DNA of 64,000 bases from Echinicola jeungdonensis (GCF_030409905.1 NZ_JAUFQT010000001.1:1696001-1760000), one strand, 5' to 3'; shown: positions 45,284 to 55,277, counted from the first letter of the stretch. Numbers and translations are program-made. Notes: generated from the sequence alone by a model not told the origin.

Positions 45284-45571
45284 ATAGTAAAAAGGTTAGT
45301 TTATTTTTTTTCTGATTTCTAATTTAGAATCAAATACAAGATAAAAATGTTTGACTAAATTATTAAAAATTAATTTTACCAAATAGAAAAAGTTTGACGG
45401 GTGGAATGAAAGGGGCCTTGGGCCTTCGGGATGATTTTAGGGTTTCTTTTGTTTACCATAATAAATGATAAAGAGAAAATGGAATTAGGCCAAAAAAGGG
45501 GGGAGATTATCAAACTCAAATAAATTGGCCTAGTTTTACATTAACGGAATTTGATTAAGCTTGAAGAAGAG

Positions 45572-45988
45572 ATGCCCTTAAAGATTAATTCGATATTAAA
45601 AAGTCACCAACTTAGGGTGACCAATTGCAGAAGTGATGTATTGGATACTTTTTTGCATAAGGAAATGGCTTTATCTCATTCGGATCTTGAAGAAACTTTG
45701 CAGGAGAATTACGATCGGGTGACCATCTACCGAACCCTGAAGACTTTTTTGGATCATGACCTGATTCATAAGGTATTGGATGATACAGGGGTGGTGAAAT
45801 ATGCGCTTTGCACCCATAGTGCCTCAGAAGAACACCATGACCATGAACATGTCCATTTCAAATGTGAAAAATGTGGAAATACACAATGTATCGAAGAAAT
45901 TTCCCTCCCGCAAATTTCCTTGCCAAAGGGTTTTGTGGGAAAAGAAATGAACCTATTGATACACGGTATCTGTGATAAATGTAGCTAA
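45572..45988 (+). CDS. Second Fur-family regulator
   Basis: A 138-residue Fur-type repressor from ATG 45572 (TTG at 45551 would add seven residues). The HTH carries DRVTIYRTLKTF, the regulatory site is rich in histidine (EEHHDHEHVHFKCEKC), and a closing zinc pair is HGICDKC. It differs from the Fur protein at 2217 by its short N-terminus and histidine-rich linker, which suggests zinc or a different metal. Its terminator lies within the 3' end of the convergent small membrane-protein gene; the coding ends overlap by four bases. Confidence 0.88.
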   Translation: MPLKINSILKSHQLRVTNCRSDVLDTFLHKEMALSHSDLEETLQENYDRVTIYRTLKTFLDHDLIHKVLDDTGVVKYALCTHSASEEHHDHEHVHFKCEKCGNTQCIEEISLPQISLPKGFVGKEMNLLIHGICDKCS

Positions 45989-46221
45989 CTAGCCTCCATG
46001 GGGCTAGTTGGTTTTTTTCTTTTGGGCTCATCTGAAGGCCAAATGACTCCTGGAGGAAGATCAATTTTGGGCGGAGTTGTGTCTTCTACCCCTCCATCAC
46101 CATCATCTTTGTTGTTGTTTTTTCCTTTATCGAGGTTGACCCTGGTAAGTGTAGCCACAAAATAAATCAGCACCACATAGGCGATTCCACACAATATCAT
46201 ATCGATGATTAGGCTACTCAT
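45985..46221 (-). CDS. Small single-span membrane protein
   Basis: A 78-residue protein with one N-terminal membrane helix (about 5-25) and a charged tail carrying acidic (KDDGDGGVED) and proline/lysine-rich parts. No recognised family. Its 3' end overlaps the fur stop and shares the fur terminator region. Probably real, since the hydrophobic and charged halves are sharply separated. Confidence 0.55.
   Translation of the reverse strand: MSSLIIDMILCGIAYVVLIYFVATLTRVNLDKGKNNNKDDGDGGVEDTTPPKIDLPPGVIWPSDEPKRKKPTSPMEAS
45987..46017 (+). terminator. Terminator of the second fur gene
   Basis: AACTAGCC (45987-45994) pairs with GGCTAGTT (46002-46009), then GG and a T-run. It begins at the fur stop codon and lies in the coding end of the opposite-strand gene. 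Confidence 0.8.
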
Positions 46222-46391
46222 GGCTGATTGAAGTTTAGATTAATTTACCATTTTAAAATGGATAAGTCAATAACCTGAAGGCCTCTTGACCAGCTTTTTC
46301 CTATGGACTGGAAATTTGATTACTAATGGCCTATCCATTTGCTTAATAGGGGATATCATCGGATATTTGCGGTTCGAAAAATACCAATGCC

Positions 46392-46865
46392 ATGATCGTT
46401 AAAACAAAAAAATATAAACTGGAAACTGGAACCTATATCAAAATGGGATTGAAGAATATCCTAAAAGAGCAGTGGTGGGTGATTTTGATTGCCTTAGCGA
46501 TTGCCTGTGGTTATTTTTGGATTCCTTCCTGGTGGTGGATTGGCATGGCCATATTGGCTTATTTGCTGTACATCCTATTTTGGGTGATCCAATTTGCAGG
46601 AGTTACCCAAATGGAACAGAATAAGGTCATGTTCGATAGGTTGGCCTACGAAATTGATAGCCGGCAGGTACTTCTAAAAATCAATTCCAAGCAAGGAATG
46701 CCCATCAATTGGAATATGATTAAAAGGGCAGAAATAACTAAAGATGCTTTTGTGCTGGTTATGGGTAAAGCTCAGTTTATTCACCTCCCATTTAGAATAT
46801 TCAATACCGATAATGAGCGGAAATTCGTTGAAACTATCCTTAAGAGAAAAGGATATATTTCATAA
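46392..46865 (+). CDS. YcxB-like membrane protein
   Basis: A 157-residue protein with two adjacent membrane helices (about 28-72, W-rich) and a C-terminal YcxB-like domain (SKQGMPINWNMIKRAEITKD, FIHLPFRIF). YcxB-like proteins have no established function. Followed by a clean terminator. Confidence 0.75.
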   Translation: MIVKTKKYKLETGTYIKMGLKNILKEQWWVILIALAIACGYFWIPSWWWIGMAILAYLLYILFWVIQFAGVTQMEQNKVMFDRLAYEIDSRQVLLKINSKQGMPINWNMIKRAEITKDAFVLVMGKAQFIHLPFRIFNTDNERKFVETILKRKGYIS

Positions 46866-46871
46866 ACATAT

Positions 46872-46895
46872 AGCCGGCTTTGTCCGGCTTTTTTT
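46872..46895 (+). terminator. Terminator after the YcxB-like gene
   Basis: AGCCGG (46872-46877) pairs with CCGGCT (46884-46889), then a T-run to 46895. Confidence 0.8.
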
Positions 46896-46961
46896 ATGGA
46901 AATGGTTTACAAAACCAAAGGAGAAATTAGGGGCCATGAAAACCCAACCAGGGTTTAAAAC

Positions 46962-47996
46962 CTAAAAAGCCTCTTCAATATGGTACTTGTTGAGGGTAAA
47001 AAACAATCGGTCATTTTCCTGAAAACTCCGGTGGGGAGCTGCTTTTATATCAATTATTTTTCCTTCCTCATCCATTAGTTTGACAACTTGGTGATCTCCA
47101 AAAAATGCTGTTCGAAATAATTTGCCATTCAAGGGCTGTTCCTGACTTTTCTTGATTTTGGCATGTTCGGGCCTAAAAGTAATTCGCACTTTTTCTGAAT
47201 AATTTTGAGATTCAGGATCTGCAATGAAGCCAAAGGAACTGTAAAACCCATCCTCTGTTGGGGTAGCTATGATCTCATTCATTTTCCCTATCATATTGGT
47301 CACATAGGGGTTGGCAGGTTGGTCATATATCCTTGCCGGGGAATCCAGTTGGAGAAGTCGGCCCTGGTGCAAAACAGCAATTTTGTCGGCCATAGAAAGG
47401 GCATCTTTGGAATCCTGGGTGGCAAAAATGACTGTAAGGCTAATCTCTTTTATTATCTCCATTAATTCTTCTGAAATTTGTTCTTTTAGCAGGGAATCCA
47501 AATTGCGAAAAGGCTCATCTAAAATCAAAATTTGAGGTTCTGAAACCAAAGCCCTGGCCAAAGCAACCCTTTGTTGCTGCCCACCGGAAAGTTGATGGGG
47601 GAATTTATTTTTAAGTCCTTCAAGCCCCATTTTTTTTAGGGTTTCAAGGGCTTTTTGATTAGCCCTTGATTTCTGATTTATGCCAGATTTTACATTTTCC
47701 AAAACAGAAAGCTGGGGAAACAAAGCATAATCCTGAAAAACCATTCCCAAATTCCTTTGATGAGAAGGCAAGGACTTTTTACTATCCAGAAAGGTGATAT
47801 CTCCATGGTGAATGGTTCCTTTTTGAGGATGTTCCAAACCAGCAAGGATTCTTAGAAAACTGGTTTTCCCCGACCCGCTTTCTCCGATCAAGGCCAAAAT
47901 CTCCCCTTCAGGGACCTTGAAGGAAATATCCAGCAAGGCATATTTTTCTGATTGGGGATATTTTTTACAGATATTTTCAATACTCAAAAGTGGCAT
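46962..47996 (-). CDS. Orphan ABC ATPase, Fe3+/spermidine importer type
   Basis: A 344-residue ATPase from ATG at 47994-47996. Walker A is IGESGSGKTS, signature LSGGQQQRV, Walker B ILILDEPFRNLD. A C-terminal TOBE-like part starts at about 245. The H-loop reads ATQDSKDA, glutamine instead of histidine. No permease or binding protein lies within several kilobases, so its partners are encoded elsewhere. FbpC-like iron transport is the family guess only. Confidence 0.82.
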   Translation of the reverse strand: MPLLSIENICKKYPQSEKYALLDISFKVPEGEILALIGESGSGKTSFLRILAGLEHPQKGTIHHGDITFLDSKKSLPSHQRNLGMVFQDYALFPQLSVLENVKSGINQKSRANQKALETLKKMGLEGLKNKFPHQLSGGQQQRVALARALVSEPQILILDEPFRNLDSLLKEQISEELMEIIKEISLTVIFATQDSKDALSMADKIAVLHQGRLLQLDSPARIYDQPANPYVTNMIGKMNEIIATPTEDGFYSSFGFIADPESQNYSEKVRITFRPEHAKIKKSQEQPLNGKLFRTAFFGDHQVVKLMDEEGKIIDIKAAPHRSFQENDRLFFTLNKYHIEEAF

Positions 47997-48303
47997 GGTA
48001 TTTTCAAATTTTATGCGATTCCAAACAAGCAGCAATTAAAATTTACTTATTGTTTGTGAATTATTATAAGAAAAAGGCGGATGGATCCAAAGCGAATGGG
48101 TGGTTACAAAGGTAGGCTTTATTATGGGAAGTCTTTAAAATCAGTCAAAGATTGATATGTATTTATGGCTTAAATGAAGCCAATAATCCCAGTTTTTATT
48201 GATCTGGTACTTCAATGATTATTATTTAAATTAAATCTAAATAAAGAAAAAAGTTCTTTATATTTGCAAGCAAATTTTCCACGAAAAAAAAATAGAAAGG
48301 GAA
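47997..48303. promoter_or_regulatory. Divergent promoter region of the ABC ATPase and oxyR
   Basis: About 300 bases without a gene. TATATTTG at 48259-48266 fits the Bacteroidota -7 element for oxyR, 38 bp before its ATG, but no TTG lies at the right distance upstream. An OxyR site is expected here; I cannot delimit it. Confidence 0.4.
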
Positions 48304-49239
48304 ATGACCATTCAACAATTGGAATATGTTTTGGCAGTGGAGAAGCACCGTCATTTTGGCCATGCAGCAGAAGCTTGTTTTGTAACCCAACCTACTTTAA
48401 GTGCACAAATCCACAAACTGGAAAAGGAACTGGATATTGTAATTTTTGACCGGTCAAAAATGCCTGTCATACCTACCGAAATTGGTACCCAGTTGATCGT
48501 TTCGGCAAGGAAAGTGGTCGCTGAAAGCAAGGGGATTTATGAGATGATATCCCAATTAAAGGGCAATATCAGTGGAGAAATCAAATTGGGGGTTATTCCC
48601 ACCTTAGCACCTTACCTTTTACATTTATTTGTGCAAGATTTTCTGGAAAATTATCCCCAGGTACAATTGCAGGTGGAAGAATTGATTACTGAAGAAATTG
48701 TCCGCAGATTGCGAAATGACGATTTGGACATTGGGATTGCTGTTACGCCCTTGGATGAGCAAGGGATAGCGGAAAAGCCCATGTTTTATGAAAAATTTTA
48801 TGCCTATTTGTCCAAGGGACATCCACTTTTGGAGCAGGAAAAACTTTCTATTAATGATCTTGAAGGAGATGATTTTTGGATATTGAAACAAGGGCATTGT
48901 TTTAGGGACCAGGTACTGAAAATTTGTGACCAGCGCCAATTCCAAAGAATGAATTTTCATTATGAAAGCGGTTCACTGGAAGGGTTGCGGAATATGGTCA
49001 ATCGGTACAAGGGGGTTACCCTACTTCCAGAACTGGCTACCTTTGATTTAAGCGAGGAAGAAAAATCCAGAATCAGGCCTATCAATGGAGAGCAACCTCC
49101 AACACGTGAAGTCAGCCTCTTATTAAGCAGAAATTTTTTGAAAAAAAGGATGGTGGAATTGCTTTACCAAGAAATTACCGGAGCCGTTCCTGAAGATATG
49201 ACCTCCAAAGCCCATGGGAAGATTGTAAAATTTAAATAA
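48304..49239 (+). CDS. oxyR: Hydrogen-peroxide-sensing LysR regulator OxyR
   Basis: A 311-residue LysR regulator. The N-terminal HTH (about 1-60) holds HFGHAAEACFVTQPTLSAQIHKLE. The redox cysteines fall at C199 and C208 in QGHCFRDQVLKIC, the same numbers and spacing as the disulfide pair of E. coli OxyR. It activates peroxide defence genes on oxidation. Target genes are not adjacent, since the next gene is an M20 peptidase. Confidence 0.93.
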   Translation: MTIQQLEYVLAVEKHRHFGHAAEACFVTQPTLSAQIHKLEKELDIVIFDRSKMPVIPTEIGTQLIVSARKVVAESKGIYEMISQLKGNISGEIKLGVIPTLAPYLLHLFVQDFLENYPQVQLQVEELITEEIVRRLRNDDLDIGIAVTPLDEQGIAEKPMFYEKFYAYLSKGHPLLEQEKLSINDLEGDDFWILKQGHCFRDQVLKICDQRQFQRMNFHYESGSLEGLRNMVNRYKGVTLLPELATFDLSEEEKSRIRPINGEQPPTREVSLLLSRNFLKKRMVELLYQEITGAVPEDMTSKAHGKIVKFK

Positions 49240-49485
49240 AAGATGTAAGGCATTAGTTGGTAGAGGTTTATAAGTAAAGAGGCTTGGGCAGAAATCCGAA
49301 TTCAGGAATTGGAAAATTCAAAATTCTCGATTCGTAATTCCTAATAAAAAATCCTCCCCTGTTAGCCCTATCCTATTTATCGGAGTAAATCCTTATTGTA
49401 TTCAATACTTTGTATCCTATAAAATGGGATTCCCTTTCTAAAAATGTATTTTTGGTTTTTCTAAAATTCTTTAAAAATCCCAAAT

Positions 49486-50874
49486 ATGGCAGCAAAACAA
49501 TATATTGAACAGCATAAGGATAAGTTTCTGCAGGAACTTCTGGATTTATTGCGGATTCCATCGGTAAGTGCTGATCCCAAGTTTAAAGAAGATGTTATAA
49601 AAGCAGCAGATTTTGTCAGGGAAAGCCTAATCCAGGCTGGGGTTGATCATACGGAAATTTTTACCACAGCAGGTTATCCGGTGGTTTATGGTGAAAAAAT
49701 CATTGATCCCGCGGCACCTACCGTGTTGATTTATGGGCATTATGATGTGCAGCCAGCAGATCCTTATGAACTTTGGGAATCTCCCCCATTTGAGCCGGTG
49801 ATCAAAAACACGGACATCCATCCCGAAGGAGCTATTTTTGCCCGTGGTTCTGCTGATGATAAAGGTCAAATATATATGCATGTAAAGGCTTTTGAAGCCA
49901 TGATGGCTGAAAATGAATTGCCTTGCAATATCAAATTTATGATTGAAGGGGAGGAAGAAGTGGGGTCCGAAAACCTGGAAGTTTTTATCCGTGAAAATAA
50001 GGAAAAACTAAAGGCAGATGTGATTTTGGTTTCAGATACCAGCATGATTTCTCTGGACAACCCTTCTGTAACAGTGGGATTGCGTGGATTGGCTTATATG
50101 TTGGTGGAGGTAACCGGAGCCAACAGGGATCTGCATAGTGGGACCTTTGGTGGTTCTGTGGCCAACCCGATCAATGTGCTTTGCAGGATGATTGCATCAT
50201 TGCAGGATGAAAATAAGCACGTTACAATTCCAGGTTTTTATGATAAGGTAGAGGAGCTATCTGCTGAATACCGGAGAAAATTAAACCAAGCACCTTTTAG
50301 TGAAGATGAATTTAAGCAGAAATTGGATATCAAAGACGTGGAAGGAGAGGCTGGCTTTACCACCCTGGAGCGGATTGGTATCAGACCCACGTTGGATGTG
50401 AATGGAATTTGGGGTGGATATATTGGAGAAGGTGCCAAAACGGTGCTGCCCTCCAAGGCCTTTGCCAAAATTTCCATGAGGTTGGTACCCCATCAGGACC
50501 ATCGGGAAATAGCGGAATTATTTCAAAAACATTTTGAATCCATTGCTCCCCAATCGGTAAAGGTAAAAGTAAATGCCCACCATGGTGCCCAACCAGCTGT
50601 TGTGCCTACCAATTCTCCCGGTTACAGGGCAGCAGAGGAAGCCATCAAAGAAGTATTTGGAAAAAAGGCCATTCCAACCCGGGAAGGAGGATCTATTCCG
50701 ATTACTTCTCTTTTCCAACAAGAATTAGGGCTTGACCCCATCTTACTGGGTTTTGGACTGGATACTGATGCCATCCACTCTCCCAATGAACATTTTGGTT
50801 TGAAAAATTACTTTAAGGGCATAGAAACCATTGTCAGCTTTTTTAAGCATTTCAAAAACCAAACTGGAGAATAA
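49486..50874 (+). CDS. M20-family dipeptidase
   Basis: A 462-residue cytosolic di-zinc peptidase of the DapE/ArgE/CNDP-type group. The first metal histidine and aspartate are in IYGHYDVQPAD, the bridging aspartate in RGSADDKGQ, the catalytic glutamate pair in EGEEEVGSENL, and later a lid domain with RDLHSGTFGG and a closing HSPNEHFGL histidine. Closest in pattern to dipeptidases of the carnosinase type. Exact dipeptide unknown. Confidence 0.9.
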   Translation: MAAKQYIEQHKDKFLQELLDLLRIPSVSADPKFKEDVIKAADFVRESLIQAGVDHTEIFTTAGYPVVYGEKIIDPAAPTVLIYGHYDVQPADPYELWESPPFEPVIKNTDIHPEGAIFARGSADDKGQIYMHVKAFEAMMAENELPCNIKFMIEGEEEVGSENLEVFIRENKEKLKADVILVSDTSMISLDNPSVTVGLRGLAYMLVEVTGANRDLHSGTFGGSVANPINVLCRMIASLQDENKHVTIPGFYDKVEELSAEYRRKLNQAPFSEDEFKQKLDIKDVEGEAGFTTLERIGIRPTLDVNGIWGGYIGEGAKTVLPSKAFAKISMRLVPHQDHREIAELFQKHFESIAPQSVKVKVNAHHGAQPAVVPTNSPGYRAAEEAIKEVFGKKAIPTREGGSIPITSLFQQELGLDPILLGFGLDTDAIHSPNEHFGLKNYFKGIETIVSFFKHFKNQTGE

Positions 50875-51022
50875 GTACAGAATTGGAGGATTTTGCAACC
50901 ACAAATGGGTGAAAACGTTGAATTAATCTTTAGTAGGCAAGGCCTGCTATTGATCAATGGCCCTATTGTGGTTGCTTTAAAAAGCATATAATCATATGCT
51001 ACCATGAATTGAAATCAGTCCC

Positions 51023-53191
51023 ATGCGAAGTTCAACACTTAAATTCATTTGTTTAGTTTTTTTTATTGGGTTAATAAGTCAAACTGTATTGGCCCAGGTA
51101 ATTGATCCTCCCCAATGGAAAATTGGGATTTCAGATGAAAACCTAATGGTTGGGGATACGGTTGAACTTCAATTTAATGCCGATATACCGGAGGACTGGT
51201 ACATTTATTCCAATGATTTTGATCCGGACTTGGGGCCGATGTTGACCGTTTTGTCTTTTGAAGAAAAGCAGGGGATCGAACTTATTGATGGACTCAAGGC
51301 TATTAACCCCAAAAGGAAATTCGATGAAATTTGGCAAGGGGAAGTCAGCTATTTCGAAGGAACAGGGCTATTCAAACAAAAGGTGAGAATTACCGGTGCC
51401 GCTGTAATTATTAAGGGTAGCCTTTCTTACCAAATGTGTACCGATATAAGTGGAAAATGTGTACCGTTTGATGAGGAATTTTTTATTGACCAAAATGCAG
51501 CTATAACCGAAAAAAGCAAACAAAAAGAAACGACTCCTCTGGAACCGGATAATGTTGCTGAAGAGAAGAATCAAGAAAAACCAACAGCTGCTGAGGCACC
51601 ATCATCTTCCAAAGAATCAGCGATTTCAAAAGCTCCTTCCACTTCAGAATTAGTAAAGGAGACCAAAGATGAAACGTCAACTCCAAAAACAGATAGTGAA
51701 AAGATTGAAGTGGGACTTGAGCCAGAGGGCAAACAAGGGGATGCCACCTCAATGGTTCCCTTTCTAATAGCCTCTTTTTTGGGAGGCTTGGCAGCATTAT
51801 TGACCCCCTGTGTGTTTCCCATGATTCCCATGACGGTCACTTTCTTTACCGGAAGGAGTAAAACCAGGGCAAAAGGAATCCGAAATGCTTTTATTTATGG
51901 ATTTTCGATTATCATCATTTACACCCTTGCTGGAACATTGGTGGCAGCCATCCAGGGTCCGGGTTTTGCCAATTGGCTTTCAACCCATTGGCTGCCCAAT
52001 ACTTTTTTCTTTTTGATTTTTGTTTTCTTTGGTTTGGCATTTTTGGGTTTATTTGAGCTGAACCTTCCCAGTCGATTTGTCAATAAAATTGATTCAAAAG
52101 CAGAAAAGGGAGGCTTGACAGGGGTTTTCTTTATGGCATTTACCCTGGTTTTGGTTTCATTTTCCTGTACTGGCCCTATTGTAGGATCCATTTTAATAGA
52201 GTCTGCCGGTGGTGAAATCCTCAAACCCATCTTGGGCATGGTTGGATTTTCATTAGCCTTTGCGATTCCTTTTACCCTTTTTGCCGTCTTCCCCGAATGG
52301 CTTCAGGGATTACCAAAATCTGGAGGTTGGTTGAATTCTGTAAAGGTGGTTCTTGGCTTTTTGGAGCTGGCTTTGGCTTTCAAATTCCTCAGTGTGGCGG
52401 ACCAGGTATACCACTGGGGGCTTTTGGACAGGGATATTTATCTGGTGATCTGGATTGTGATCTTTGCCCTAATGGGTTTTTATCTTTTAGGCAAAATCAG
52501 ACTCCCCAACGATTCTCCTATGGAGTCTTTAAGCGTACCGCGGTTGCTGCTGGCCATGGCCACTTTTGCTTTTGTGGTTTACCTGATTCCAGGACTTTTT
52601 GGCGCTCCACTAAAATCCCTAAGTGGCTATTTGCCTCCCATTTCCACCCATGATTTTAATTTGGTCAAATTGAACCAAAGGAATTCCAATACCTTGCTTT
52701 CAAATGAAATGACCGAGCAACCCAAACATGGGCAATTGTTGGAATGGCCACATGGTTTAAATGGTTATTTCGACTATGATCAGGCGTTGAATGTAGCCCA
52801 AAAAGAAGGAAAGCCCCTTTTTATTGATTTTACCGGTCATGGTTGTGTTAATTGTCGGGAAATGGAAGCCAAGGTTTGGTCTGATCCCGAAGTGTTGAAG
52901 CGGCTAAGAAATGATTTTGTTTTGGTGGCTTTGTATGTGGATGAGCGCACCGAATTGCCTGAAGAAGAATGGTACACATCAGATTATGATGGCAAGGTAA
53001 AAAGGACCATTGGCAAGCAAAATGCCGACTTTCAGATAACCCGTTTTAATAATAATGCACAACCTTATTATGTGATTCTGGACCATAATGAAGAACTTTT
53101 GGTCAGGCCCAAAGCCTATGAAACCGACCCGAATAAATTTGTGGAATTCTTGGATAAAGCCAAGGAGGAGTTTGAAAGGAGGAATAAGTAA
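51023..53191 (+). CDS. dsbD: Thiol:disulfide interchange protein DsbD-like
   Basis: A 722-residue three-part protein. A signal peptide (about 1-24) is followed by an N-terminal periplasmic domain with C-x8-C in QMCTDISGKCVPF, a low-complexity charged linker (about 160-235), eight membrane helices with the redox cysteines of LLTPCVFPM and SFSCTGPI, and a C-terminal thioredoxin domain with GHGCVNCREME. Electrons pass from cytosolic thioredoxin outward. It supports c-type cytochrome maturation and disulfide repair, so it may serve the haem proteins at 24-30 kb. Confidence 0.92.
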   Translation: MRSSTLKFICLVFFIGLISQTVLAQVIDPPQWKIGISDENLMVGDTVELQFNADIPEDWYIYSNDFDPDLGPMLTVLSFEEKQGIELIDGLKAINPKRKFDEIWQGEVSYFEGTGLFKQKVRITGAAVIIKGSLSYQMCTDISGKCVPFDEEFFIDQNAAITEKSKQKETTPLEPDNVAEEKNQEKPTAAEAPSSSKESAISKAPSTSELVKETKDETSTPKTDSEKIEVGLEPEGKQGDATSMVPFLIASFLGGLAALLTPCVFPMIPMTVTFFTGRSKTRAKGIRNAFIYGFSIIIIYTLAGTLVAAIQGPGFANWLSTHWLPNTFFFLIFVFFGLAFLGLFELNLPSRFVNKIDSKAEKGGLTGVFFMAFTLVLVSFSCTGPIVGSILIESAGGEILKPILGMVGFSLAFAIPFTLFAVFPEWLQGLPKSGGWLNSVKVVLGFLELALAFKFLSVADQVYHWGLLDRDIYLVIWIVIFALMGFYLLGKIRLPNDSPMESLSVPRLLLAMATFAFVVYLIPGLFGAPLKSLSGYLPPISTHDFNLVKLNQRNSNTLLSNEMTEQPKHGQLLEWPHGLNGYFDYDQALNVAQKEGKPLFIDFTGHGCVNCREMEAKVWSDPEVLKRLRNDFVLVALYVDERTELPEEEWYTSDYDGKVKRTIGKQNADFQITRFNNNAQPYYVILDHNEELLVRPKAYETDPNKFVEFLDKAKEEFERRNK

Positions 53192-53337
53192 TTGCTTAAT
53201 TGTGCAGAGGCCCTTTAGGAATTAATATTATCGCAAAATTTTGCCGAAGGCTTAAGGCTGAATGCCTTTAGCACGTTTGTCATTAATTTTTAGGGTTACC
53301 TATTCACCAATAACTTAAAAATCCAATAACTCAACAA

Positions 53338-54231
53338 TTACTTGATATCATACTGAAGGGCAAATTTCAGAAATAGATCGGATATGGTTTCCCCTTGTCC
53401 ATGGGGTTGGATAAAGAAAAAATGTCTGGGGATGCTCAGGCCGCTGACATCCAGGATGGTAATTTCTTTGTTTTGGAGTTCCTTAAGGACTGCATAGACA
53501 GAGACAAATGCCATGGCATCAGAGTTCATCAGGTAGCGCTTCATGCTTTCGGTGCTGCCCAATTGCATTTCAGTTTTCAGTTGCCCTAAGTTGATGCCTA
53601 AAGGTTTAAGGGCATGGGCGATCACTTCCAGGGTTCCGGAACCGGGTTCCCGCAAAAGCAAAGGGATTTCCATTAATTCCTCCGGGGATATGGTTTCTTT
53701 TCTGGCAAGAGGATGCTGGGCACTTGCTACCAAAACCAATTCATCCTTGATAAATTCAGTGTATTTAAAGAGGGAATGTTTGGAATGACCTTCTATGATA
53801 CCCAGGTCGATTTGATTATTTTGTAAGGCCTGTTCGATTTGCTCGGTATTATTGGTGTTTAGAGTGACCCGGATATCCTCAAATTTTTGGTGAAAAGCCG
53901 CCAGGATGGGAGGCAAAATGTATTGGGCCACCGTAGTACTTGCACCCAAGCGGAGTTGTCCGCGGCGCTCTTGGGTGAAATTATTCATTTCAAACTCCAG
54001 GTTTCGGTAAAGGGAAAAAATCTGTTCTGTATATTTCAATAAGGTTTGGCCAGCAGGTGTAAGGGTGATTTTGCTGCCATGCCGCTCAAAAAGTTTGACC
54101 TTATAATGACTCTCGATTAACCTGATGTGCTTGGTCACCGCAGGTTGTGTGATAAACAGCTCTTCTGCAGCTTTGGTGAAATTAAGGCGCTTGGCCACGG
54201 TATGAAAAACCTGTAAGCGAAAATCAAACAT
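53338..54231 (-). CDS. LysR-family regulator (CysL-like)
   Basis: A 297-residue LysR regulator: HTH at about 1-60 (LNFTKAAEELFITQPAVTKHIRLIE) and a periplasmic-binding-like effector domain (about 90-295). The pattern fits the CysL/RbcR group. It has no adjacent target gene: dsbD converges on it and its upstream side is the structured gene-free region. Confidence 0.85.
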   Translation of the reverse strand: MFDFRLQVFHTVAKRLNFTKAAEELFITQPAVTKHIRLIESHYKVKLFERHGSKITLTPAGQTLLKYTEQIFSLYRNLEFEMNNFTQERRGQLRLGASTTVAQYILPPILAAFHQKFEDIRVTLNTNNTEQIEQALQNNQIDLGIIEGHSKHSLFKYTEFIKDELVLVASAQHPLARKETISPEELMEIPLLLREPGSGTLEVIAHALKPLGINLGQLKTEMQLGSTESMKRYLMNSDAMAFVSVYAVLKELQNKEITILDVSGLSIPRHFFFIQPHGQGETISDLFLKFALQYDIK

Positions 54232-54767
54232 AAATGCGAAGTTAGTTGATTTTTTTGATTTGACCGGAATTCCTTGATTTTCAAAGGCCCGTTTTTGCTA
54301 AGGACCCTGATCTAAAAAGAGTCTCAAATTTTATATCTCGCAGAACCTGGCACGGCCCATCGGGAAGCGCAAAGGTCGCCAAGGTTTATGCCTTGGAAGC
54401 CAGGATGCTTTAAGGAAGCAACCTTGGCAACTATTAATTTAATTGTTGGTGAAAAATCTTGGGGATTAATAATGGGCCGGGTTTTCCGAAATGCTCTGTT
54501 TAATAAGATATCAGCAGGGTTGAATATCGCCGACCATTTCAATTACCCTTAATTGTTCCAGGAGGAATTTTTATTGAAACCTCCTTTTATTTAAAAATCT
54601 AAATCTTCTTACATTCAGTCCAACTTGAGAGCTCACCGTGTCCAGTGGTAAAATAGACCAAGGAAACAAGAAGCAAGATTAAGGTATTGCCCCTAATACC
54701 GTTGACCTTTTTTAACCATGAAAAACTATGTTACAACCGGAAAAAGAGTTATATATATTTTATCCAC
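54232..54767. other. Gene-free region with a nested RNA-like fold
   Basis: About 535 bases with no convincing gene. Outer arms CCTGGC (54346-54351) and GCCAGG (54399-54404) enclose an inner hairpin CCAAGG (54379-54384) with CCTTGG (54391-54396). A downstream CCTTGGCAAC continues the motif. It could be a leader or small RNA, or a decayed repeat; I recognise no riboswitch class. Confidence 0.45.
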
Positions 54768-55238
54768 TTAGGTCTTTTTTTCCAATAATTGTTTGATCAT
54801 ATGGGCAATTCTTTGGGCTTTGGTGCTTTCTTTTTTGGCTTGATAAATCCAATCTAAATAGGTTTTCTGCTCTCCCTCAGAAATTTTTCGGAAGTTTTCC
54901 AGGGCCTCCATGCTTTCTGTTTTAAAACAATCCAAAATTTCTTTTGGAAGCTCGAGGGGGCTTTCATCCAAATACAAGATAATTTTCACCCAATCTCCAG
55001 CCTCTTTATGGATGGTTTTCCGGATAGCAGCCTTTACAGGAAGGAATAATTGGCCTTTCCCGTTTGGCATCAACTTGTAATGCTTTAATTCAAATTCATC
55101 AATCCAACCTCGAACCTTCACCAAACCAAATGGATTCTTAAATTCAGGAATTAAGTTGGGCAAAAGAGCATAAGTCCAACCTCCTTTTCCCGGATATTTT
55201 TCTAGAAGAAATGATTTATTGACAATTGGATTATCCAT
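54768..55238 (-). CDS. YdeI/DUF1905 domain protein
   Basis: A 156-residue protein with an N-terminal DUF1905 barrel (LPVKAAIRKTIHKEAGDWVKIILYLDE) and a C-terminal YdeI/OmpD-associated region (LDWIYQAKKESTKAQRIAHMIKQL). These proteins are linked to stress and bacteriocin protection by association only. It sits 39 bp before a START-domain gene on the same strand. Confidence 0.82.
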   Translation of the reverse strand: MDNPIVNKSFLLEKYPGKGGWTYALLPNLIPEFKNPFGLVKVRGWIDEFELKHYKLMPNGKGQLFLPVKAAIRKTIHKEAGDWVKIILYLDESPLELPKEILDCFKTESMEALENFRKISEGEQKTYLDWIYQAKKESTKAQRIAHMIKQLLEKKT

Positions 55239-55277
55239 GTTAATGGTATAAAATGAATATACAAGTTAGGGGCAAAA

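Noticed and set aside
54324..54542. 72-codon minus-strand frame in the gene-free region
   Set aside because: No signal, family or upstream site; better explained by the structured DNA there.
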